Origin: Terriglobia bacterium
GTDB taxonomy: Bacteria; Acidobacteriota; Terriglobia; Terriglobales; Acidobacteriaceae
Assembly: GCA_020073015.1 (NCBI GenBank)
Contig: JAIQFZ010000031.1
Location: 1-43,818, forward strand
DNA: 43,818 bases
Direction: 5' to 3'
Shown here: one piece after another, positions 34,933-42,369 of the stretch
Position numbering within the stretch: the first letter of the stretch is position 1
How the letters are laid out: each line of letters begins with the position of its first letter
Program-made: the position numbers and the translations under genes
The notes under the pieces: model-generated
What the model was told of the DNA's origin: nothing
What the model saw: the letters and a program-made list of their open reading frames with translations, nothing else
Database searches by the model: none

Positions 34933-34962
34933 GGGGACGCGAGAAGCGTCCCCAAAGTTTTT
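34933..34962 (+). terminator. Intrinsic terminator of the mini transcription unit
   Basis: GGGGACGC, loop GAGAA and GCGTCCCC form a perfect 8-bp GC-rich stem, followed by AAAG and five T residues. It ends the unit carrying the micro-ORF. Confidence 0.85.
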
Positions 34963-35300
34963 GGTGCAGGTTTTTCCCGCCCACGACGTCCCTCTACTCT
35001 CCACCTCGAAGCTATCTCACAAATCGGTTCGGGAAGGGCACGGCTTTCAGAGCCTGCCCTGAGCGAAGTCGAAGGGTGCCGCTCAGACCCAATAAAGACG
35101 CAGGCTTTAGCCCCTGAGAGCCACGACGGGTTGCTCCCTCGGTTCGTTATGAGATGGCTTCTGCCAGTCCGCGCTGCAAGTGCGAATCGTGTCAAGGCAC
35201 GGTTTCAAGGCAGGCACGAAACTACCGCCCAATGAGTGCCGCCTTTAGGCGCTGGTCTTGGGCGCGATAGTTTCACCACGGGGCCTCTCAGGCTGCCATC
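34963..35300. other. Intergenic stretch with repeat copy, no gene seen
   Basis: About 338 bases between the terminator and the helicase gene stop. The only structure I see is the dispersed repeat at 35026-35120; the short frames on both strands overlap that repeat and look non-coding. Confidence 0.5.
35026..35120. repeat. Dispersed hairpin repeat, copy 1 (interrupted)
   Basis: It shares GGGAAGGGCACGGCTTT at one end and GGCTTTAGCCCCTGAG at the other with the copies at 38311 and 40475. The middle differs and contains the 27-bp motif also found at 23565, as if that motif had been inserted or the copy is mosaic. Confidence 0.65.
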
Positions 35301-38252
35301 TCAGTTGACCCGATGCGCAGACTTCTTCTCTGGCACTGCCACGATCTTCTCCGTCTCAGGACAAAGATTCCGGTAGGGGCACAACTTGCACTGATATCCA
35401 GGCTTCGCGGGGAACCGTCCGCGAGCAATCGCCTCGGCGACGTCTTCGACGCGGAGCTTCGCCTCCTCCAGTTCCCCATCGCTGCGCGTCGTGGACACCG
35501 ACGTGTTGTTCTCCAAGTTGTAGAAGATCAGATGTTCGGCGCGCTGGCCCCAGACTTCCTTCGCGGCTAAAGCATAGAGCGAAAGCTGCAAGCTCTTGTC
35601 GGCATCTTCCTGCAGCCGAGGCTTGCCGGTCTTGTAATCCACAATATCGACCGCATCCGAACCGCTGCGATCGATGCGATCCACACGCCCGGTAAGTTTG
35701 GCGCCATTGACTTGCAGTTCGAAGCGCTGCTCAGTCTGGAGCACCTCGGGTGGTGGAGCCTGCCGCGCTAACTCGAGGAATTGTTCCAGTTGCTCGATGC
35801 CCTGCCGCAAATAAAGATCGTATTGATAACGGTCGGCAATGCCGGCCGACGCGAGGTCGGCGCGGAACATCTCCAGCAGTTCTGCGTCCGTGATCTGCCT
35901 CCCGAATCGTTGCGCGTCATAAAACGTACGCAACACGCGGTGCATGGCAGCGCCATAGTGCAGCGAGGCGGGAACGTCACGCGGCAGGTTCCATTCCCGT
36001 TCCAGCTTGAAGCGCAGCGGACACTCTTCATAAATCTCGATCGCCGTGGCGCTGAGGCCGGTCGTGAAAGTAGAAGAAGGCGGCAGGAGCAACCACGCCG
36101 CGAGATTGGAGTGCTCCACACCAATCTGTTCTTCCCCGGCAAACAAATCGTCCTGCACGGCCGCCGCTGGACGCTGGCGCCAGAATTTTCGATAGGCTGG
36201 ATGGCCCATGAACTCGCGCAGGAACTTGGTCGGCGCGGGCTGCTTGCCCCGGCCCTGATGCGTATAGATGGTCAGCGTGTCTTTGGCCCGCGTCATGGCG
36301 ACATAGAACAGCCGCCGCTCTTCCTCCTCGTGCAGAACCTTGTCGTCATGGGACGCGGTGTGCGACGTCCGCAACTCCGGCGGGAAAGCAACCAGCGGCT
36401 CACGATAGGTGCACGGGAACCAGGTCGACGAACCGCGCAGGATGGCCACGTGCTGGAACTCAAGCCCCTTGGCCGCGTGCGCGGTCAGCAGGCGCACAGC
36501 ATCGTCAGAAGTCGTGGGCAGCGGAATCGTGCCCTTGGCCTGACCAAACAGTTCCAGGTACTCCAGAAACTCCGCGGCACTGCCAATCTCGGCAACCGGC
36601 TTCCCATGCCACGTTTCCACGAACCTGAGGAACGCGCAAACCGGGGCGGTCTGCGAAAGGGCAAAACGGCGCAGCACGATCTTCACAGCCTCGAGCGCAC
36701 GCAGTCCATCCTTCCCCGCATCCTGGTGGGCCTGGTCGACACTCTCGAGAACCGCCGCGCCGTTTCCGACTTTCGCCAGAACCTTGCGCAAGTCAAGTTC
36801 GTCGCGGCGAACCGCCCTCATCGCGGAGCGAAGTTCCCCGGCATCGATCTTGAACTGCGGCAACGCCGCCACGCGAAACAAGCCCGCGCCATCGTTCGGA
36901 GCGACCGCCACGTTCAAGCACGCCACCAGATCGCGCACCTCAGGAGTATCGAGGACGTCCAGGCCCTCAATCGAGAACGGGATGCCCCGCTCTGCAAGTT
37001 CTTGAACCAGTTCCTCGCGATGATTGTGTTGGCGATAAAGCACGGCGAACTCACTCCACGCGCAGCGGTGTTCCTTGCGCTTCCTGCGGATTTGGCCAGC
37101 CAGGTCGGCAGCCTCGACTTCCTTGTCGCGCCACGTGACGATCTCAGCCGGCTGGCCACCTTGCTCCCGGCCTTCGGTTTCGCGCCAGGATTCGAGTGGC
37201 GCCCGATGGTAAGAAATACCGGTTCCCTTTTCGTCAAACACTGGCGGATTCTCATTCACAATGCCGAAAGCGCAACGCAGGATGGGCGAAAGCGAGCGGC
37301 GATTCTTCTCAAGTACAACCAGTTTCGAGGAAGGAAAGTGCCGGATGAACAGCGAAAACGCTTCGCTCGACGCCCCGCGAAACTGGTAAATAGCCTGGTC
37401 GGGATCGCCCACCGCAAAAAGATTCGCCGCCGATCCCGCCAGCAGTGACAAGATCTCGACCTGCGCGAAGTTCGCGTCCTGGAACTCATCCACCAGCAGG
37501 AAGCGAGTGCGGCAGCGCTCTTCTTCGAGCAATGCCGGATCATTCTTCAGGAGTTTGTAAGCCCCGGTGATCATGTGGCCGAACGTGCCCAGGTTCTTCT
37601 CGCGCAGCATGCCTTCGACCGTGGCGAATACGCGCGCGATCTCCCGACATCGCTCCAGGATCTCGGCATCCTCCAGTTCCGATTGCTTTTTCGACTTGGC
37701 GACTCGCGGCAGCGGAATCTCGCCCCGTTCAAGCCGAGCGACGTATTCCGAGTACTGCCGGGGGGCGACCAGTTCGTCCTGGCAGCGCCGCATGAATTCC
37801 AGCAAGTCGTCCAGAAACTGGCTGACGTTGGCGGCGCGCACAAAGTGCTTGAGGCGCAGATCGCGGATCCGGCGCCGCAGATACACCCAGAGGTCTTTGT
37901 CATCGAGCACACCAAAATCCGCACCGCGCCGTGCCAGTAGCGCGTTACACCAGGCATGGAAGGTGCAGGTCTGCAGACCGTCGAGGTTGGCGTCCTTGAG
38001 TTCCGCCCGAACGCGAGTCTTCATTTCCTCGGCGGCGTTCTCGGTGTAGGTAAGGGCGAGAATTTCATTGGGCCGAGCGTGTCCTTCCCGGATGAGGTTG
38101 GCAATGCGCCGGATCAGAACGGTCGTTTTGCCAGTACCGGCGCCGGCCAGAACGAGCATCGGACCATGAACGTGCTCGATGGCTTCCCGCTGACGTTCGT
38201 CGGGGGAAATCTTTGCGGTAGGGAGGACTGCAGGGCTCACTCGCCGGAGCAT
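35301..38252 (-). CDS. UvrD/PcrA-type helicase fused to a RecB-like nuclease
   Basis: This is a 983-residue superfamily 1 helicase-nuclease. Walker A is GAGTGKTT (36-43), and further helicase motifs include LALTYTENAAEEMKTRV, FLLVDEFQDANFAQVEIL, VGDPDQAIYQFRGAS and RLFYVAMTRAKDTL. The C-terminal PD-(D/E)XK nuclease shows GRVDRIDRSGSDAVDIVDYK. Cysteines in EECPLRF and CKLCPYRNLC fit the four-Cys iron-sulfur staple of AddB/AdnB-type nucleases. The family resects or repairs double-strand breaks. I chose the ATG at 38252 because the longer frame starts with a GTG inside a dispersed repeat. It is the last gene of the minus-strand heat-shock gene cluster. Confidence 0.9.
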   Translation of the reverse strand: MLRRVSPAVLPTAKISPDERQREAIEHVHGPMLVLAGAGTGKTTVLIRRIANLIREGHARPNEILALTYTENAAEEMKTRVRAELKDANLDGLQTCTFHAWCNALLARRGADFGVLDDKDLWVYLRRRIRDLRLKHFVRAANVSQFLDDLLEFMRRCQDELVAPRQYSEYVARLERGEIPLPRVAKSKKQSELEDAEILERCREIARVFATVEGMLREKNLGTFGHMITGAYKLLKNDPALLEEERCRTRFLLVDEFQDANFAQVEILSLLAGSAANLFAVGDPDQAIYQFRGASSEAFSLFIRHFPSSKLVVLEKNRRSLSPILRCAFGIVNENPPVFDEKGTGISYHRAPLESWRETEGREQGGQPAEIVTWRDKEVEAADLAGQIRRKRKEHRCAWSEFAVLYRQHNHREELVQELAERGIPFSIEGLDVLDTPEVRDLVACLNVAVAPNDGAGLFRVAALPQFKIDAGELRSAMRAVRRDELDLRKVLAKVGNGAAVLESVDQAHQDAGKDGLRALEAVKIVLRRFALSQTAPVCAFLRFVETWHGKPVAEIGSAAEFLEYLELFGQAKGTIPLPTTSDDAVRLLTAHAAKGLEFQHVAILRGSSTWFPCTYREPLVAFPPELRTSHTASHDDKVLHEEEERRLFYVAMTRAKDTLTIYTHQGRGKQPAPTKFLREFMGHPAYRKFWRQRPAAAVQDDLFAGEEQIGVEHSNLAAWLLLPPSSTFTTGLSATAIEIYEECPLRFKLEREWNLPRDVPASLHYGAAMHRVLRTFYDAQRFGRQITDAELLEMFRADLASAGIADRYQYDLYLRQGIEQLEQFLELARQAPPPEVLQTEQRFELQVNGAKLTGRVDRIDRSGSDAVDIVDYKTGKPRLQEDADKSLQLSLYALAAKEVWGQRAEHLIFYNLENNTSVSTTRSDGELEEAKLRVEDVAEAIARGRFPAKPGYQCKLCPYRNLCPETEKIVAVPEKKSAHRVN

Positions 38253-38310
38253 ATCAGAGGAACTTGTGGAAGGCGTATGCGGAAGATCACCAGAACTAGC
38301 TTCAAGAAAG

Positions 38311-38383
38311 GGTTTTGGGAAGGGCACGGCTTTAGCCGTGCCGCCCGGCGTCGCAAAACATGCGGGCTTCAGCCCCTGAGGGC
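38311..38383. repeat. Dispersed hairpin repeat, copy 2
   Basis: GGGAAGGGCACGGCTTTAGC begins the copy, CGTGCC pairs back to form a hairpin, and GGGCTTCAGCCCCTGAGGG closes it. It lies between the rsmE and helicase genes and closely matches copy 3 at 40475. Confidence 0.8.
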
Positions 38384-38432
38384 CGAGTTCTTAACCCTGG
38401 GACTGGATCTAGAAAGCAATTCCAACCCGTGC

Positions 38433-39173
38433 TCATCGCATAGCGTCAACGGCAAGCGCCGCAGCCACGATCGCCGCCGTCTCGGCCCGCAGGATCGTCT
38501 TGCCCAATGACGCAGGGACCCATCCCGATTCGCGAAACCACTGCAGTTCGTCATCGGCCCATCCGCCTTCTGGGCCGATGGCCAAGGTTGCCTCGGTCGA
38601 GTGATGCTTCAGAACGTCTCGCAACTGCGTGTCCTCTTCAGACTCGGCCAGTACAATGCGGCAGGCCGTAGCGCCGGCCTCTGGCCGGCTTGCGGGCGAG
38701 ACGCCGGCGCTACCCAGATCTTTCAGTTTTACTGGGGCCGCAATCTCCGGTGGGGCCGGGCGCCGCGACTGCTCGGCTGCCTGCAGCGCGATGCGCTGCC
38801 AGCGCTCGTGGCGTTTCAGGGCAGCCGAAGCGAGATGAACGTCCGTGCGCCGGGCAATGACCGGGATGATGCGGGCAACCCCGATCTCCGTGCATTTCTC
38901 GATCGCCCATTCCATGCGGTCAAACTTAAAGATGGCAAGGACGAGTGTCACGCACGGCGCGGGTCGCATGACCTGCGCCTCGCCAAGAGCAAATTCAACC
39001 CGGTCGCCAGAGATCGAGGTGATTTTTCCGTGGCGGACCGCGTCGCCAGTAGCGATATCGAACTCCTGCCCGACCTCGGCACGCAGAACACGCGTCAGAT
39101 GCAAGGCATGTTCGCCGACCAGGGCAGCGGTGTTTCCGTGTACTTCGTCGGCAATCCAGCGGCGACGGGTCAT
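38433..39173 (-). CDS. rsmE: 16S rRNA (uracil-1498-N3)-methyltransferase
   Basis: This 246-residue protein begins MTRRRWIADEV, with an N-terminal PUA-like part and a SPOUT methyltransferase domain. Conserved motifs include KCTEIGVARIIPVIARRT, AAEQSRRPAPPEI, the SAM-site sequence LAIGPEGGWADDEL and the C-terminal LGKTILRAETA. RsmE methylates U1498 in the decoding centre of the 30S subunit. Residues near SAGVSPASRPEAGATA are encoded by a dispersed stem-loop repeat (38668-38713) that keeps the frame and probably forms a surface loop. The ATG at 39173 is the family-typical start. Confidence 0.94.
   Translation of the reverse strand: MTRRRWIADEVHGNTAALVGEHALHLTRVLRAEVGQEFDIATGDAVRHGKITSISGDRVEFALGEAQVMRPAPCVTLVLAIFKFDRMEWAIEKCTEIGVARIIPVIARRTDVHLASAALKRHERWQRIALQAAEQSRRPAPPEIAAPVKLKDLGSAGVSPASRPEAGATACRIVLAESEEDTQLRDVLKHHSTEATLAIGPEGGWADDELQWFRESGWVPASLGKTILRAETAAIVAAALAVDAMR
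38668..38713. repeat. 46-bp stem-loop repeat inside rsmE
   Basis: GTAGCGCCGGC at 38668-38678 is perfectly inverted at 38703-38713 (GCCGGCGCTAC), with a GC-rich loop holding CTGGCCGGC. Translated on the minus strand it reads AGVSPASRPEAGA, which I recall as a recurring in-frame repeat peptide in acidobacterial proteins. Confidence 0.65.
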
Positions 39174-39295
39174 ACAGTTCGGCTCTGGGCTTTCGGCTCC
39201 GGGTTCTGGGTTTCGCGCATGTGGGTGGTGGCAGATGAATGCAACCCGCAATGAGGTTAGACCCAGAGCCTAGCGCCCAAAGCCTAGAGCCCGCC

Positions 39296-40426
39296 TTACG
39301 CGAACATGTCTTTCACGCGCCCCAACAATGAGCGGCGCTGCGGCTTATTTTCCACCGGTGTCAACTGCGCCAGCTCCGCCAGCAGTTCGCGCTGCCGTTT
39401 GCTCAGCTTGCCTGGGGTCTGCACGCGCACCTCGACAAACAGATCGCCCTTGCCGTGCCCATTGAGCACCGGCACACCTTTGCTGCGGATGCGGAACGAC
39501 GTCCCCGACTGCGTGCCCTCGGGAACCTTCAGTCGGTGGTCGCCCTCGAGCGTTGGAATCATAATCTCGGTGCCCAAGGCAGCCTGCGGAAACGAAATCG
39601 GCACCACGCAATAGAGATCGTTGCCCTCGCGCTCGAAGAACGGATGCTCCTTGACGTGCAGAACGACATACAGATCACCAGCCGGGCCACCAAACGCGCC
39701 CGCCTCGCCGAGCCCCGCAAAGCGGATGCGGGTGCCGTCTTCGACTCCGGCCGGCACCTTGGCCTCCACCATGCGCTCCCGCAGCATGCGCCCTTCGCCC
39801 TTGCACTTGGGACACGGATCGGTGATCACGCTCCCGGAACCCTGGCACGTCGGGCAGGTGCGCGCAATACTGAAGAAACCCTGCTGATAGCGCACCTGAC
39901 CTCGACCGTTGCAGGAGCGGCAGGTAACCGGAGCCTTGCCGGGGGCGGCGCCGGATCCCTGGCAAACGTCGCAAGTTTCATGCCGCCGGACTTTGACCTG
40001 CTTCTCCGTCCCGAATACAGCTTCGTCGAACTCCAAGTTGAGGTCTTCGCGGAGATCCGCTCCACGCTGGGTGCGACTGCGACGCCGGCCGCCACCTCCG
40101 AAAATATCGCCGAAGCCGAAGAAGTCTCCGAAAATGTCTCCGAAGTCCTGGAAGATGGCCGGATCGAAGCCCGCCGTGGCTCCTCCGCCACCACCCACGC
40201 CCGCGTGCCCGAAGCGGTCGTAAAGCGATCGCTTCTCGCCGTCAGCCAAAATTGCGTAGGCTTCCGTGAGTTCTTTAAACTTCTCTTCCGCATCGGGGTT
40301 GTTCGGGTTGCGGTCCGGATGGTAGGTCATCGCCAGCTTGCGGTAGGCGCTCTTGATCTCGACATCGCTGGCCGTACGGGTGACGCCCAGCACTTCGTAG
40401 TAGTCGCGTTTGCCGTTGTTGGCCAG
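39296..40426 (-). CDS. dnaJ: Chaperone DnaJ (apparent CTG start)
   Basis: This 376-residue Hsp40 has a J domain (HPD in YHPDRNPNN), a Gly/Phe-rich linker ([19 protein letters not shown]) and four CxxCxGxG zinc repeats ([32 protein letters not shown]). Substrate-binding C-terminal domains complete it. The J domain needs the residues [10 protein letters not shown], which lie before the first GTG at 40393. In-frame CTG at 40424-40426 is preceded by AAGGAG four bases upstream and gives a family-like N-terminus [13 protein letters not shown] therefore take CTG as the start codon. It follows grpE in the hrcA-grpE-dnaJ order; dnaK is not in the window. Confidence 0.92.
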   Translation of the reverse strand: MANNGKRDYYEVLGVTRTASDVEIKSAYRKLAMTYHPDRNPNNPDAEEKFKELTEAYAILADGEKRSLYDRFGHAGVGGGGGATAGFDPAIFQDFGDIFGDFFGFGDIFGGGGRRRSRTQRGADLREDLNLEFDEAVFGTEKQVKVRRHETCDVCQGSGAAPGKAPVTCRSCNGRGQVRYQQGFFSIARTCPTCQGSGSVITDPCPKCKGEGRMLRERMVEAKVPAGVEDGTRIRFAGLGEAGAFGGPAGDLYVVLHVKEHPFFEREGNDLYCVVPISFPQAALGTEIMIPTLEGDHRLKVPEGTQSGTSFRIRSKGVPVLNGHGKGDLFVEVRVQTPGKLSKRQRELLAELAQLTPVENKPQRRSLLGRVKDMFA

Positions 40427-40474
40427 ATTGCTCCTTCTTATCGCTGCTAATCCCTGGAACCGGTTTCAGAAAAC

Positions 40475-40549
40475 GGTTTGGGAAGGGCACGGCTTCAGCC
40501 GTGCCCGCCCAGAGCCGCAAAAACTGTGGGCTTCAGCCCCTGAGGGGCG
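40475..40549. repeat. Dispersed hairpin repeat, copy 3, between grpE and dnaJ
   Basis: GGGCACGGC-TTCA-GCCGTGCCC forms a perfect 9-bp stem, and GGGCTTCAGCCCCTGAGGGG ends the copy. It sits in the 150-base gap between two cotranscribed chaperone genes, so the RNA hairpin could affect dnaJ expression. Confidence 0.8.
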
Positions 40550-40576
40550 CATCCTTGAACTTCGAATCACTGACCA

Positions 40577-41155
40577 CTATTTACCCTTATTGCGGGCCAC
40601 CCTCACCATAGCAGGACGCAAAAGACGATCCTTGTACTTGTAGCCGCGCTGCAATTCATCGAGCACGTGGTGATCCTCGACCTCGGTGGTATCCACCATC
40701 TCGATCGCTTCGTGCACGCGCGGATCGAAAACCTGGCCGATCGCAGGAATGGCCTGTGCGCCAATCTTCTGCAGCGCGTCCTGAAACTGACGGTAGATCA
40801 GCTCAATACCGTTACGGAAATCGCCGGCCTCGGCACCGGCAGCCTTCAGCGCGCGCTCGAAGCTGTCGAGGATCGGCAGAATCGTCTTAATGACATCGGC
40901 GGCGGCGAACTCGCGAAACTCCTGCTGATCGCGCACCGCGCGCTTGCGGGCGTTATCGAATTCCGCCTGCAGGCGCGCCAGGCGGTCGAGCAGCGCGTCG
41001 CGTTCCGCCTTGAGCTTTTCGATGTCCGAGATAACGCCCGCCGCAACTGCCTCTGGCTTGGCGGGCGCAGCCGACTCTTCCCCGCCCTCACCCGGCGGCA
41101 ACTCGTGCTCCAGATCCAGATTCGTTACGTCGCTCTTTCCGTTTCCCTTACGCAT
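40577..41155 (-). CDS. grpE: Nucleotide exchange factor GrpE
   Basis: This 192-residue protein has an acidic, disordered N-terminus, a long coiled coil (IEKLKAERDALLDRLARLQA), the conserved FDNARKRAVRDQQEFREFAA stretch and the C-terminal beta domain ending GYKYKDRLLRPAMVRVARN. GrpE releases ADP from DnaK. The ATG at 41155 lies nine bases after the hrcA stop, so the two genes are cotranscribed. A TTG three codons upstream is less likely. Confidence 0.94.
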   Translation of the reverse strand: MRKGNGKSDVTNLDLEHELPPGEGGEESAAPAKPEAVAAGVISDIEKLKAERDALLDRLARLQAEFDNARKRAVRDQQEFREFAAADVIKTILPILDSFERALKAAGAEAGDFRNGIELIYRQFQDALQKIGAQAIPAIGQVFDPRVHEAIEMVDTTEVEDHHVLDELQRGYKYKDRLLRPAMVRVARNKGK

Positions 41156-41164
41156 ACTTCTCAA

Positions 41165-42202
41165 CTACTCCGATTCATTCAAAAGTTTGTCAAACAGCCG
41201 CGCGATATACGACACGGCCGACATGGTGTGCTGATAATCCAAGCGCGTGGGACCAATGACCGCCAGCGATCCCATCACTTCGCCTCCCACACGCGCCGGA
41301 GCGCCAATCAGGACGAAGTTGCGCATCGAGGGCAAAGCTTCGTCCAGCCCGATCACCACCCGCACCGCTTCCTGCCGTGTGTCGAGATAGGCGCTGAGCA
41401 GCTTGACGACCTTTTCTTTCTCTTCCAGCGTGCGCAGCAGTTCTTGCAACCGCTCGCGGTCTTCTTCACCCGTGACCAGGTTGGCGGCGCCTTCGACAAA
41501 CACCGCCTCCGTGCCGTCGTTCGATGCCAGCGCGCCCTGCTTGTACAGTTGCTCGATCGACTTCATCAGCCGGTCGTACTCGCTGCGTTCCTGTTCGATG
41601 CGGCGAGCCAATTCCGCTCGCATGTCGTCCATCGTCCAGCCGCGAAAATTCTCGTTGATGTAGCGCGCCGCCAGGTCCAGGTCCGCCTGCGGTATATCCA
41701 ACCGCAGCACTCGATCGCGCACCACCCCCGAGTGCGTAACCAAAACGGCCAGCACCTTCTGATCGCCCAGCCGCGAAAAATAAACATGCTCCAGTGCGTT
41801 CCGAGGCCCGCTGCTCGCCACGGTAACCCCAACACTGTGCGAAATCAGCGAGAGCACGTGCGAGGTCCGCTCCATGAACTCCTGCACGTCCGTGACTCCG
41901 GTCAGCGTGTCCTGGATGATGCTCTGGTTCTCGTGCGAGAGATGCGCTTCGCCGCTCAGTTGCTCGACGTAGTAGCGGTATGCCTCCGCAGTCGGCACCC
42001 GGCCCGCCGAAGTGTGCGGCTGCTCAAGGTATCCGGCATCGACGAGATCGGCCATTACGTTGCGGATTGTGGCCGCACTCAGCCCTTCACGGCTGCCGCG
42101 CGCCAGCGTCCGCGAACCCACCGGTTCCCCGGTCGCGATAAATGTCTCGACGATGGCGGTCAGGATTTCCCGTTCCCGTCCGCCGCTTGGTCCTGGTGGC
42201 AT
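41165..42202 (-). CDS. hrcA: Heat-shock repressor HrcA
   Basis: This 345-residue protein has an N-terminal winged helix (REREILTAIVETFIATGEPV, GLSAATIRNVMADLVDAGYL, QPHTSAGRVPTAEAYRYYV) and the GAF-like effector domain (LVTHSGVVRDRVLRL, LLSAYLDTRQEAVRVVIGLD). It normally represses groE and dnaK operons by binding CIRCE. I find no TTAGCACTC-N9-GAGTGCTAA element in the 168 bases before the gene, so autoregulation through CIRCE is not supported here. The ATG at 42202 has only a weak AGG upstream. Confidence 0.95.
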   Translation of the reverse strand: MPPGPSGGREREILTAIVETFIATGEPVGSRTLARGSREGLSAATIRNVMADLVDAGYLEQPHTSAGRVPTAEAYRYYVEQLSGEAHLSHENQSIIQDTLTGVTDVQEFMERTSHVLSLISHSVGVTVASSGPRNALEHVYFSRLGDQKVLAVLVTHSGVVRDRVLRLDIPQADLDLAARYINENFRGWTMDDMRAELARRIEQERSEYDRLMKSIEQLYKQGALASNDGTEAVFVEGAANLVTGEEDRERLQELLRTLEEKEKVVKLLSAYLDTRQEAVRVVIGLDEALPSMRNFVLIGAPARVGGEVMGSLAVIGPTRLDYQHTMSAVSYIARLFDKLLNESE

Positions 42203-42369
42203 ATGTACCTGAGCGGGGTTAGCTATACAAACGGGAAAACTGCTACACCCCCTGGGGCCGGGGCGCGCGCGCGAGCGGGACGGGGCTGGAAAGAGTACAC
42301 CTCGCAGTTCCGATTGCGTTCGCGATCCAGAACGTATGTAGCGAAGGGAGCCATTTCGTTTTCAATGAG

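Noticed and set aside
35781-37448. Plus-strand open frame of 555 codons opposite the helicase-nuclease
   Set aside because: It is antisense to a well-conserved helicase with intact motifs and shows no domain of its own.
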